Positions 11,835 through 21,629 of a stretch of 64,000 nucleotides of DNA are shown here, in pieces (within the stretch, counting starts at the first letter, position 1; every line of letters starts with the position of its first letter). A program made the position numbers and the translations under genes. The stretch is from contig OZ020484.1 of the NCBI GenBank assembly GCA_963971405.1, positions 53,183,151 to 53,247,150 on the forward strand. The letters are read 5' to 3'. Source of the stretch: Psococerastis gibbosa (lineage: Eukaryota; Arthropoda; Insecta; Psocodea; Psocidae). The notes below the pieces were generated by a model that saw nothing but the letters and a program-made list of their open reading frames with translations, did not search any database and was not told the origin of the DNA.

Positions 11835-12021
11835 TGATGTTTTCGGACGTGAATAAATATATATGAATGCAGTAATTAAACACTTTTATTAAATAAACAT
11901 AATGCGAACAGACATTGCAACGCCATTTTTTTTCCACACACTATTATTATTCTCTGAAGCCACGTACCCGCCAAATCGGAACGTGGCAGTAATCTAAGAT
12001 AAGTAACTTTTAGTTTCAACA
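11835..12021 (-). repeat. 3' LTR of the copia element
   Basis: 187 bp; on the minus strand it begins TGTTGAAACT and ends AACATCA, giving the canonical TG...CA ends. It carries AATAAAAG (near 11884-11890), a polyadenylation signal. Compared with the 5' LTR it has T8CC instead of T6CCC and one G/A substitution. Confidence 0.93.
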
Positions 12022-12032
12022 CTCCCCCTTTT
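12022..12032 (-). promoter_or_regulatory. Polypurine tract (plus-strand primer)
   Basis: On the minus strand AAAAGGGGGAG lies immediately upstream of the 3' LTR, which is where the polypurine primer for second-strand synthesis is expected. Confidence 0.85.
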
Positions 12033-12095
12033 ATCTTAGATCAGGCAATGTCAATGCAAGTACAAGCAACTTAAAACAAATGAACTGCATATCCA

Positions 12096-12332
12096 TTAAT
12101 ACACGTTAAACATTTTACAGAACAAAACTGTCTTTTCCCTAGACAATACCTTTGTGAATAAATCAGCGCAATTCTCACTGGACGAAACGTATTTAAAACT
12201 AATTAAGCGATTATTTACTAATTCTTTACATTTGTGCAAAATAATATCCAAATGTTTTGACCTTTCTGTGACTCTGTCACTCACTGTGAGTTTAATAGCT
12301 GCAGCATTATCGTAGTTTACCAAAATTAACAT
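12096..12332 (-). pseudogene. Copia RNase H C-terminal segment (frameshifted end of pol)
   Basis: Continues the gag-pol polyprotein in another frame. It has LVNYDNAAAIKL, RSKHLDIILHKC and CADLFTKVLSREK, matching the standard copia end 'DN..AI.L ... R.KHID ... ADIFTK.L'. The upstream frame stops at 12307 with KELDVNFGKLR, overlapping this frame by 26 bases, so a small indel near 12310-12335 separates them. In an intact element both parts are one polypeptide ending at MFNVY. The effect is loss of the last RNase H segment from the main product. Confidence 0.85.
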
Positions 12333-15300
12333 CCAACTCCTTTAAGAAAAAACTTAACCACTGTACTTCTCTGGATGTTTCAGACATAGAAATATATTCT
12401 GCCTCCATTGTAGACCTAGCAATGAGGCTCTGCCTTTTACTAGACCAAGAACAAGCTCCCCCTGCTATAGTAATAATCATGCCACTAACCGAGCGTCTGG
12501 TCTCTTTATCTCCTCCCCAATCACTATCGCAGTACACCTTTAACAAATCATCATCATTACGAAAGTGTAATTTGTAATGTTTAGTAGCTTTTAAATATCG
12601 CAACAAATGCTTTACTTTAGACCAGTCACTTACTTTTGGATCAATACATTTAGTACTTAACAAATTTACGGCAAATGAAATATCAGGGCGAGTATTACTT
12701 GACAAATAGAGTAAGCTACCAATAGCACTCTGATAAATTTCCTTGTTAAAACTAACAACATTACTTGAATCATCATCCACATTATCTATAGGTAGAATTG
12801 TATACTTCGGCTTTGACTCAGACATACTAAACTTTTCCAAAATCTCTTCAATGTATGAACATTGAGACATAGTGGCTTCACCATTTTCAAAATTTACATC
12901 TATATTCAAAATTTTCGAAACTTTTCCCAATTCCTTTACATCAAGGATATTCCTGATTGTTTCTTTGAATTTCTGAATAGAGGCTTGAACTCCAATAACA
13001 ATCATGTTATCAACATAAACACCAACGATAACATCGTTACCTTTATACACGCAAGGTTCACACTGTAACTTCTTAAAATTAAGACCCTTCAAAATTTGAG
13101 TAGTAAGAACATTCCAATCTTTACTTGCGTTAGGTAGGCCATATATACTTTTTTTTAATTTCAAAACAAAGTTTTTATCAGTTTCGTACCCCTCAAGTTG
13201 TTCCATAAAAATCTCTACATTAATTGGGCTATTTAAGTATGCACATTTAACATCTATATGTTCTGCTGTCCAACCTCTCATAACTGCTAGAGCAAAAAGC
13301 ATTCTCAACGTTTTCCTATACATGACAGGACTAAAGGTCTCTTCATAGCTCATTCTCAATTTAGATTTAAATCCTTGTGCCACAAGTCTAGCCTTGAAAA
13401 CAATACTTTCTCCTCGCTTCACTGCGTAAACCCATCTAGATCCTACAACATGACAATTTACAGGCCTCTTTACTACATCCCAAACCTTCTTTTTCTCCAT
13501 TTCTTTCATCTCAGAATTCATTGCATTCTTCCATTGGTTTGCTTCTTTAGATTCCATTGCCTCCTTAAAATTAGTAGGCGCATTCACGTTCAGTGCAAAC
13601 TGAACATATTCATCTAAGTATGCAGGCTTCCTTATGTCACGTCCTGACCGGGATCTGACCTGACGGGTTTCCTCTGGTATTTCAGGTTCATTTTTGTCCT
13701 CTTCATCGTAGCTTACATCGCCTGTATCAGAAAAATCATTGGCAGTATCATTTAATTCAATATCAGCATTCTTACATGGAAAATTAATTTCGTCAAATAT
13801 GACATCTCTCCCTACAAAAATCTTATGTGTCTTTAAGTCAAGGAGCCTGTACCCATTTGCTTGATACCCTATAAAAACACACTTGATAGTTCTTGACGAA
13901 AGCTTTCCAGTAACACATGGATCTTTCAGAAAAACAGCACATCCAAAAACTCTCAGCTTATTAACATCTACAGCTGCCTGATACCATGCCTCCGCAGGTG
14001 TCATTTTCTTCAAAGCACAAGTAGGACTCCTATTAATTAAATAACAGGCCGTATACATAGCTTCTCCCCATAGCTCTTTATCGACTCCACTATCGATTAG
14101 CATACATCGAGCCGTTTCAATTATAGTACGATTAAATCGTTCTGCAACACCGTTCTGCTGTGGTGTATATCGTACAGTCGTCTCTATTCTAATTCCTCGG
14201 TATCTAGTGAACTCCTTCATTTCTTGATTTATATATTCAGACCCATTGTCACATCTCAGCCGACAAATTCTGTGACCACTAAATTGCGCTGTCGCTAAAG
14301 CCTCGTAAGCTTTGAAGCATCCAACTACCTCTGACTTAGCCTTAATTACGTAAATATAGGCAAAATGAGTGTAATCATCGATAAAAGATACAACATAACG
14401 CTCTCCGTTCTTACCCGTAGGACTAATAGGCCCCTGCACATCAGAATGAATCAATTCGAGTGGTCGTCTTGCCCTAACTCTTGTTCTATTATGGGGAAGC
14501 TTACTTTGTTTTCCAGCTACACATACTTCACAAAGATTATTATACTCCTTTTTGTCTAATGTCAAACCTTTCACCATTTTTCTAACTAATTTTAGGCTCC
14601 TATTAGAAATATGCCCAAACCTTTTATGCCACAACATAAAATTAGATCTATTCTCTCTGGACAAGAAAGCCATATTATTATCTTTCACTTCGAATTCTAC
14701 CTCGTACAATGACCCTTGTTTAAATCCACTAATAAACAATTCACCATTCTTAAAAATTTCAACCGTTGTTTTGTTAAATTTAACACAATAACCTGCCCTA
14801 GTAATTTGATCTACAGATAACAAATTGTATTTAAATGGAGCAATTAACACATTCTTAAGACATACTTTTTCACCATTCGCAATAAAAACTTGTACATCAC
14901 CTTCATCTGAAATTTTATAAACCTCTCCTGATGCAACAGTTACATTAACAGGTGTGTGCAATGTCCTCTTATTTTCAACAATATTACTTAATTTGTTACA
15001 CAAATAATGCCTAGTTGCACCTGAATCAATAAGAAATTTAATATGATTATTTTTCGACTTGTCAACAAAGCAATTTAGGTTTACCTGATTGGTCATCGCA
15101 ATCATTTGATGAGCATTATTTGCTGATTCTTCATTCGTAACCTTTTCTCTGCCTTTGTTCCGGGAACATTGGAAGCTCTTGTGTCCTGGCAAATTGCAAT
15201 TGTAGCAAATTACGCCGCCACCCCGTCCTCTGGAAGCTCCTCTACTTCCTCCACGATCTCTGCCGCGTCCACGGAAATTGTTAGCATGTCCTCGAATATT

Positions 15301-15918
15301 TAATGCACGTCCTTCAGCCATTGAAGATGAAGAAGCTTCACCTTTCTTGCTCTCTTCTTCCAACAGTCTTGTCTTTACAAAAGGTAAAGTTAAATTCTCT
15401 GAATTTAAGGTTTCCAGAGCTGTGACTACGGCATCGTATTCCGGTGGCAATGTCAATAAAAGATGACAAACAACGTCCAACTCTTCTAGTTTTGCCCCAG
15501 TAGATTTAAGGTCTCGCACTAAATTGTCAAATTCGATGAAATGGTCACTAAGACCTTTGCCTGAGCTATGTTTCATTTGCAACAGCCTTTTCCTTAACAA
15601 TAGCTGACTTGCAACACCTTTGCGTTCAAATGTGTTTTGAAGATGTTGCCACATGTCTAGAGCACTGTCCTTGTCTTTACATAATTCCAAGTGGGAATCT
15701 GCTATTCGCATTACTATAACTGCACGACACTTTCTATCATTCTTTAATAGTACCTCTTGCTCTTTCTTTTCTTTTTCTTCGTAGCCATCCCAATAGTCGT
15801 CATCAACGCACTTTTCAATGCCCATTTCCTCCAATACGATTTGCATACGAAACTTCCAGTTGTTGAAATTCGTGCCATTAAAACACGGCACCAAGGCCGC
15901 AAGACGTTCCGACTGCAT
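12307..15918 (-). CDS. Copia gag-pol polyprotein (RT active site altered)
   Basis: The frame is 1205 codons if opened at a GTG; the first ATG (15918) removes two residues and gives MQSERLAALVPCF. Numbering here is from the GTG. In order: gag (about 1-230), with a CCHC zinc knuckle CYNCNLPGHKSFQC (240-253) after an RG-rich stretch; protease with DSGATRH (300); integrase with LWHKRFGH and CEVC zinc site, then D (HSDVQGP, 494), D (RCDNGSEY, 559) and E (NGVAERFNRT, 595); RT with HIDVKCAYL (892) and YVDNMIV (970-976); RNase H with YCDSDWGG and STMEAEY. The usual RT box is YVDDM: the second catalytic Asp is Asn (AAC at 13006-13008), which in other reverse transcriptases abolishes activity. The RNase H tail is out of frame. 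Gag and integrase look intact, so the products might still act with a helper element. Confidence 0.93.
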   Translation of the reverse strand: MQSERLAALVPCFNGTNFNNWKFRMQIVLEEMGIEKCVDDDYWDGYEEKEKKEQEVLLKNDRKCRAVIVMRIADSHLELCKDKDSALDMWQHLQNTFERKGVASQLLLRKRLLQMKHSSGKGLSDHFIEFDNLVRDLKSTGAKLEELDVVCHLLLTLPPEYDAVVTALETLNSENLTLPFVKTRLLEEESKKGEASSSSMAEGRALNIRGHANNFRGRGRDRGGSRGASRGRGGGVICYNCNLPGHKSFQCSRNKGREKVTNEESANNAHQMIAMTNQVNLNCFVDKSKNNHIKFLIDSGATRHYLCNKLSNIVENKRTLHTPVNVTVASGEVYKISDEGDVQVFIANGEKVCLKNVLIAPFKYNLLSVDQITRAGYCVKFNKTTVEIFKNGELFISGFKQGSLYEVEFEVKDNNMAFLSRENRSNFMLWHKRFGHISNRSLKLVRKMVKGLTLDKKEYNNLCEVCVAGKQSKLPHNRTRVRARRPLELIHSDVQGPISPTGKNGERYVVSFIDDYTHFAYIYVIKAKSEVVGCFKAYEALATAQFSGHRICRLRCDNGSEYINQEMKEFTRYRGIRIETTVRYTPQQNGVAERFNRTIIETARCMLIDSGVDKELWGEAMYTACYLINRSPTCALKKMTPAEAWYQAAVDVNKLRVFGCAVFLKDPCVTGKLSSRTIKCVFIGYQANGYRLLDLKTHKIFVGRDVIFDEINFPCKNADIELNDTANDFSDTGDVSYDEEDKNEPEIPEETRQVRSRSGRDIRKPAYLDEYVQFALNVNAPTNFKEAMESKEANQWKNAMNSEMKEMEKKKVWDVVKRPVNCHVVGSRWVYAVKRGESIVFKARLVAQGFKSKLRMSYEETFSPVMYRKTLRMLFALAVMRGWTAEHIDVKCAYLNSPINVEIFMEQLEGYETDKNFVLKLKKSIYGLPNASKDWNVLTTQILKGLNFKKLQCEPCVYKGNDVIVGVYVDNMIVIGVQASIQKFKETIRNILDVKELGKVSKILNIDVNFENGEATMSQCSYIEEILEKFSMSESKPKYTILPIDNVDDDSSNVVSFNKEIYQSAIGSLLYLSSNTRPDISFAVNLLSTKCIDPKVSDWSKVKHLLRYLKATKHYKLHFRNDDDLLKVYCDSDWGGDKETRRSVSGMIITIAGGACSWSSKRQSLIARSTMEAEYISMSETSREVQWLSFFLKELDVNFGKLR

Positions 15919-15937
15919 TCTCACAAAAATAAACGTT

Positions 15938-15951
15938 CTGGGCCCATAACC
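15938..15951 (-). promoter_or_regulatory. Primer-binding site for half tRNA-iMet
   Basis: The plus strand reads CTGGGCCCATAACC, ending exactly at the LTR. This equals the anticodon stem-loop of metazoan initiator tRNA-Met (through position 40), not its 3' CCA end. Drosophila copia is primed in this way by a cleaved 5' half of tRNA-iMet. The fit is 14 of 14 to the general sequence of the tRNA as I know it. Confidence 0.85.
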
Positions 15952-16137
15952 TGATGTTTTCGGACGTGAATAAATATATATGAATGCAGTAATTAAACAC
16001 TTTTATTAAATAAACATAATGCGAACAGACATTGCAACGCCATTTTTTCCCACACACTATTATTATTCTCTGAAGCCACGTACCCGCCAAATCGGAACGT
16101 GGCAGTAATCTAAGATAAATAACTTTTAGTTTCAACA
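15952..16137 (-). repeat. 5' LTR of the copia element
   Basis: 186 bp, TG...CA ends on the minus strand, nearly identical to 11835-12021. It would contain the promoter; AT-rich TATATATTTATT lies in its downstream half, but no definite TATA box can be assigned. Confidence 0.93.
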
Positions 16138-16142
16138 CAAAT
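16138..16142. repeat. Target-site duplication of the copia element, right
   Basis: CAAAT, identical to 11830-11834. Confidence 0.9.
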
Positions 16143-16812
16143 CCTCTACTTATACTCAAATTGACATGATTCGTGCTGCTAGACAGGTTAGCACAACTAC
16201 ACAACTATCTAACCGAACAGGTCCGTGAGCTTACATAATTGCATAAACCAAGTGCAGATCTGCGAATTAAACCGATTAATTTGGTATATACAATAGTATG
16301 TAATTAAAAAATAAATTATTAATCGTGTCACGTTCAGTTTACTTTTGCTCAACTACAACTATAGAATTTACCGGTACGGTACTGTAAATCCGTAATTTAA
16401 TGAAGGGCACAAAATTGGGTGAGAGGGTCAGAGTCAGCAGTAATCTGGGGGTACTTTGACTCCAACTCAACTGTTATGCATAGCCCACCGACTTGGATAG
16501 AAACTTTGGTGGTGCACTTTATCTACACTTGATTTAGTGTTGTACTCCAAGTTTTGACATAATTTGTAGATCTACTGCTCTTGACTTTCGGCTCTCCACA
16601 CAGACTTACGTACGTGCCTATGGCTTATAATCTATTATAATGTTGTGCCACCGAGCTTTGTTAACGTCCCTTGAGCTAGTGCTGTAAATCAGAATGAAGA
16701 TCCGCTCATATATAATCTGACGAACCTTCATAATAAACCCAAACACCCAAACATAGATATGATACTGCGGCCTACCTGGCTACCTAAAGTTGAAGTGACA
16801 CTATCTTGTTAT
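16143..16812. other. No recognisable gene or element
   Basis: AT-rich flank of the copia insertion. No coding frame or repeat recognised. Confidence 0.5.
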
Positions 16813-16864
16813 TATTATTGAATCGGCTGAAGTTAGCTTATGTGTTGAGCCGATTCATAATAAC
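16813..16864. repeat. Near-perfect hairpin, 16-17 bp arms
   Basis: TTATTATTGAATCGGCT and AGCCGATTCATAATAA are inverted about a 20-base spacer. It abuts the repeat at 16861 and may mark its end. Confidence 0.7.
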
Positions 16865-17127
16865 AAAAATCCCTTTCGACTCTGGTCGATCAGGTGTAGG
16901 GAGATTCCATACAAGCGCAGACCCCGCTTTTCCTCTATGCTACCTACGCTACATATGTACATATGTAGCGGGTAGTTGTTAAAAACGGCTCTTAGGCAAC
17001 CCCCGCTCTGCGGGTAGCTCATCGGTAGGCAGGGCATAGATTCTAGTGAATCAACCTAAGGCCTAATAAAATAAAATGAGGTACGGGTCATTATAAATAT
17101 ATTAATGAACTTATCTAACATTACACA
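16861..17127 (-). repeat. Dispersed repeat, longest copy
   Basis: Two recognisable parts. 16861-16950, reversed, gives GGAATCTCCCTACACCTGAT, then CGACCAGAGTCGAAAGGG and a T-run, shared with 38455-38512 and 62750-62812. 16953-17127 is the inverted partner of 1-175. No coding content. A SINE or MITE is possible; no polymerase III boxes or target duplications were found. Confidence 0.65.
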
Positions 17128-20079
17128 ATACAATCATACCGGGTGTTAGTATATACTTCATACAACATTAAAGATTTTCCAAGTAGATAATTGTAAATGA
17201 TTCTTCAAAATTTAAGTAAGTAAAAATATAGGAATGAACACACCCACCGGAGTAATCCATCGGCTCAAGTTATTGGTCCTCCCAATTCCGAGGACACTGG
17301 AAAAGTCGAGCTTGATATAAATTATGAAATAACTCTAACTTTTAATACGAAAAGGCTGAATTTGATGCAATAATTGAAAATAATTACGAACCATTCTTCT
17401 GTGGTTGATGGCTGAACAATATGGCAAAATGGCTCCAAAGGAACTATAGGGATTAAATGAAAATGAAAAGAAGAATATCGTCGCACCAACGTTTGGTGGG
17501 AAACCCCGTTAGTCTTACTAGGTGAGGTTACTAACATTGCAACTGTGAACTAACAATACTAAATACAAATACATTATATTTTAATTCATGAAAGGTTTAC
17601 ATATTTACGTCAAGTTGTAGGTTTAGTGTTGATAGGTGAATTTGTTTTACATTACAACGGTATACCTTCCTCAGTCTTTTTTCATGTAAATTCTTCTAAA
17701 AATATATCATCAACGCTAATTTTCTGCAATAAATCATATTCAATGGCCATTATGGCTAGTGAATAAACACATGTGTCAAGGGATTTTGAAAAGTTTTGAA
17801 AAATTACATAATTACTTAATTTTTTTTAATAGGGCCTAAATGTAATTTATAACAGCCCTAAGCTACTTTCTCGAAGTCTAATTTGACCTTAGCATTATTG
17901 TATTGCACTATGAACTGGTTAGGTACCTACTGTATTTGCACTGGAAAACTGTTACACGTACGCAGATTATAAATTCCGCTGCGTTGGGAATTACACGGAT
18001 TAAATGCGTAAAGCCCTGTTTTGATTAGTTTTCAACCCGCATTAGGAGGCAAAATTACGCTTTCTAACCAGTTGCCATGCATAGGCCTACATTTTAATCA
18101 AAGTGCAGCATTATTATGGAAACCCACCGTCAATTTCGAAAGAGCCCAATGACGTACGGGATATTTATTCATTTCTTGCAATACTTGCCATGATAGGCTG
18201 CAATTATGACGTGCATAATAAAATTGTTAAGTTATATAATTACTGTAAATTCAAACCCCAATATGTTACTATAATAACAATTATTATATAAAGTTAATAG
18301 GCTACATTGTACATTTAAAATGGAATAAATGAGTTAGCCGGTAACTTAGAATATTTTAAATTACGGTATATTGCTCCCATCTAATTTAAGTATTTTTCTT
18401 CTTCTTCTACAATGGTCCACTAAATAAGTAAGTACCGTAGATAATATATATATTTTTCAATAAAAAATTAATCGCATACAAATAATTTAATGAATGTATC
18501 CGATTGACCTCTTCAGTCCCTCTATAGGTTGGTACCCGTGTTGAGTTTTTATACATATTTTACATTCATTTGCTCAACTGCAGTTGCGGTACAAAATCAC
18601 AACTTTGATGTATAAACTTAAAGGGCAGCTTTCGCCACTGCCTGGAGTTGCAAAGTGGGAAGTGATGTAGGGGGAGTTGTGGGTTTCGAGATGACATAAT
18701 TACTTTTTGCTGCTAGGTTGCCCCCGCCCCCCCCCCCCCAGCCCCAGCCCCAGCCCCCGCGCCCTCCTAGGCCAAGCCCGTCAACTCCAGCTCAATTAAA
18801 TTTTATGCTGAATTGGTTCAACTCCAGAGTATGTTGTGTGGTTAGACCCCCAGCATATATACGTGTAATTATATTAACGGTAGTGTATGCTTGGATTGCT
18901 TGCCGACTGATATTTTGTGCCGCCAATGAGACCATTCATGCCCAAATTAATAATAAATAGTCTATAATTCAGCCCCCCCCCCATAGGCTGTGCGTAAAAT
19001 ATAGCAATATCTTATTATAATTAAAATATAGCGTCTTATGTTGGTAAAGTGGGAAAATTAAAACTTGAAATTAAATATGCAAGTTAACAAAAACTTGAAC
19101 TGGCATTAATAATCATGGCATAGAGTACACTCAAGGCCCAAGGACCCGGGGGTCTCCATGAGCCACATCTTAGAATGCTCGAGGCCGGGGGCGAGGGCAA
19201 GATGGACCGTGCCCCCACCAACTTTACGACCATGCTAGTAGGCTATATAAAAAGTAAAAAATAGCAAACATTTCTTGTACATATTGTTATTTGTTTTTTT
19301 TTAGTTTGTATTTCAATTTTCCCTCACATTTCGCACTTGAACACTATTCCTGAGTCAGCCTATTACTTAGATTATGGATTATCATTACATTTATTTAACA
19401 ATGGGCGATGTCGAGTGGAATTTGTCACCAGCCCCATGCAGGCACACAGAGGCGTACCTAAAACTTGCCTTCGGGGGGTTAACCATATACACTATAAGTT
19501 AATGGCCTGTACATACGATAGTTTCATACCAAACATTAATTGCTACCCATAAATGTCAGTTTACACTGGTCATAAAATATTGTCAGGTGGAAATGCAGGC
19601 TTTTCGTGAGTATTCCAGGGGCGTAAAAAAGGGTTCCCAGGGTTTGACAAAATAATAAGAGAAATAAAGTACATTTATAGGCACTGTAGAATTTACAGGT
19701 GATGAATACAATTCCAACCATATAAGTTGAAATTAGGAAAGTTTATGTTTAACGGACAAAAACATATTCTTCAAGTGGCTTTTTAGCCTCTTAAAGAATG
19801 CAGAGAATCCGCTTTAAACAGTACTGCTTGATTATTAGCCTACAGCGCACCCCGCATAATTACCGTATGGAGACAAATCCATAAAACCGTACCTTACCTC
19901 ATCCACGCATATGATAATGAAGGGGTGCACATAAGCAGACAGCCTACTTACGTTTTGGTTGGTATTTTTTAGTTGTTGGTACCTAAAACAAACTTTACGA
20001 ATTTTGACATAAAAAACTGTAGATTTTACACACTAATCTAATTCATAAAACAGCGAAGGGGGTTCCTCCCAGGGGAATG
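17128..20079. other. No recognisable gene; C-rich low-complexity patches
   Basis: AT-rich sequence. Low-complexity C/CAG-rich tracts stand at 18718-18775 and 18972-18982. The segment near 19137-19220 is GC-rich, with GACCCGGGGGTCTCC, a fragment of the GC-palindrome seen elsewhere. Open frames are short and without motif. Confidence 0.45.
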
Positions 20080-20225
20080 TTTTCACCCGGGACCGGTAGG
20101 TACTGGGGTGGTTCCGGTCCCGGTACCGGTCCCGAGCAACTTGGTACCGGTACCGGTCCCGAAAAAATGCCTCGGTCCCGGTCTCGAGCCTAGTCCCGGT
20201 CCCGAGAGTACCAAAAGTCCCGAAA
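20080..20225. repeat. GGTACCGGTCCCG palindromic-motif array
   Basis: Dense cluster of GGTACCGG and GGTCCCGG words, nearly all self-complementary. A similar cluster stands at 24075-24225. Such arrays resemble the repeated subterminal sites of some hAT transposons (Zaphod/Ac type), but no terminus or transposase was identified. The minus-strand frame that runs across it is a by-product of the repeats. Confidence 0.6.
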
Positions 20226-20614
20226 AATATTGTTAACGAATCATTATCAATTTTTTTTAAGTACTGTATTCTACTGAAAACTGCAAAGGAAATACTGGAA
20301 AACCGAAAACTATTCCGCGTGGAATAAAATACTGTAGGTACCTCTCCCACCAAATAATAGGTAAACATCCCCAACTTCCTAGCGCAAATTCCAAACAGGG
20401 ACCCTCGCTTAAATAAAAAAAAGTCAAGAGCAAATTTTATTATACTTGTTACAATTAATTGCAAAATGCATATACAAAAGAATAAATAATAGAGGGGGGG
20501 GGGGGTTGTCATGACGTTAGCTAAAATTTGCTAAAATTTCGAGGAACAGCCCCTACAAGCCTGCTGTCCCATCCAGAGGCGGTCCGAGACCTCATGAAAG
20601 GGGGAGGCAGTTGT
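20226..20614. other. No recognisable gene; one G-run
   Basis: AT-rich with a G-run at about 20494-20505. Near 20574 is CAGAGGCGGTCCGAGACC, resembling a hAT-type terminus, but it cannot be extended. Confidence 0.4.
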
Positions 20615-21120
20615 CAGTAGCGTAACGATAGGTTTTCGAAGGGGGTGGTGTATAATTTGGCGCCCTTCTACCCATTTTCATAAAAGTGTATAAAATGGGG
20701 AAATCCGTTCACATGGACGTAAGCAGCTTTTAACATTAACGACCTTGGTGGCATTTGCGCATGAGCCAGAGGGTTCGGAGAATATTGATGGGGGCCCGGG
20801 GGTCTCCCCCGGGGGAAAAATTCTGAAATATTGGGGTGTTACTCATTTTCAGAGCAATAGGTTGTTTTCTATATTACAGGAAATTAATAAAATTGTGCAC
20901 AAGGGGGGCTCGGGGGTCTCCCCCGGGAGATATTTAAAAAAAAAATAGGTCTAAAATAGTGGGGTTTTATGCATTTTGAGTGCAGTTAACACTTGGATTT
21001 TAGAGGCAAAGAATATAACTAACGGATGCTCTACATTTACAATTATTGTGACAGAGCTTCAGCCTTCAGCACACGCCAAGGGGGACCCAGAAATATTTCT
21101 CGAGAGGGGGGGGGGGGCGG
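20615..21120 (+). mobile_element. Non-autonomous hAT-like element with two GC-palindrome units
   Basis: Starts CAGTAGCGTAACGATAGG, the same end as the inverted fragment at 59420-59489. Two internal units follow, each with GGGGGTCTCCCCCGGG-type palindromes (20790-20815 and 20898-20925) and the phrases AATATTGGGGTGTTACTCAT / AATAGTGGGGTTTTATGCAT. A degenerate third G-rich block lies near 21080-21118. No ORF; right end uncertain. Confidence 0.5.
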
Positions 21121-21629
21121 TTTCATGCTTTAGTAACTTTTTTAATTGTTTTACGTGGCAAGTTTATCTAGTCTTCACCCTTGAGGCCCTCACTGGCACA
21201 AATATATACTGTTTATGGATAAATTCTGATGCTGTGATTGAAATGTAATAATAATAATGACTATCAAAATATAAAAAATTATGTTGTTTTTTCAATGAAT
21301 TATGTCATAATTTGATTTTTCGTATGCTATTAAATATAAATCAACAATAATTTGTTGTTTTTATTTTTAAAAACCTTTTAAATTGAAAAGCTAAGTATCA
21401 TTAATCATAAGAGACAATTGGATATTGAAAGAAAGAAAATTGTCTTTATTTTCCATGTGGGCGAATTTTGGGCCTTTCGGCCCACTCTTACAATTAACAA
21501 AAATAAATCATTAAAATGGGTCCAAAATATTTATTTAGTCCTTTTACTTGGGGTGAAAAAAAAAAAATTGGACCAACAATCCCCCTGGCAACATCGAGAA
21601 TCATAATCTGCATGCTTTTCTGAGTTGAA
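21121..21629. other. No recognisable gene
   Basis: AT-rich interval before the LINE at 21630, with a short A-run near 21557-21568. No endonuclease coding sequence of that LINE can be found here. Confidence 0.5.

Larger units (their letters stand above)
11835..16137 (-). mobile_element. Ty1/copia LTR retrotransposon (complete structure)
   Basis: Complete minus-strand element: 5' LTR at 15952-16137, primer-binding site at 15938-15951, gag-pol from 15918, polypurine tract at 12022-12032, 3' LTR at 11835-12021, and 5 bp duplications (CAAAT) on both sides. The LTRs differ by only one base and a small T/C-run change, so the insertion is recent. The pol order protease, integrase, RT, RNase H defines the copia superfamily. 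Two lesions make this copy probably non-autonomous: Asn in the RT active-site box and a frameshift in RNase H. It lies 24 bp upstream of a tRNA-like gene. Confidence 0.95.

Noticed and set aside
11671-11937. 88-codon frame spanning the tRNA-like gene and LTR
   Set aside because: It crosses a tRNA-like gene, target duplication and LTR; the same LTR part is also open at 15878-16204. No coding role is likely.
12862-15954. Plus-strand frames of 60-80 codons within the copia element
   Set aside because: They are antisense shadows of the gag-pol frame.
20033-20512. 159-codon minus-strand frame
   Set aside because: Its centre is the GGTACCGG array (repeated Gly/Thr/Arg/Tyr residues) and the rest is AT-rich; not a protein.
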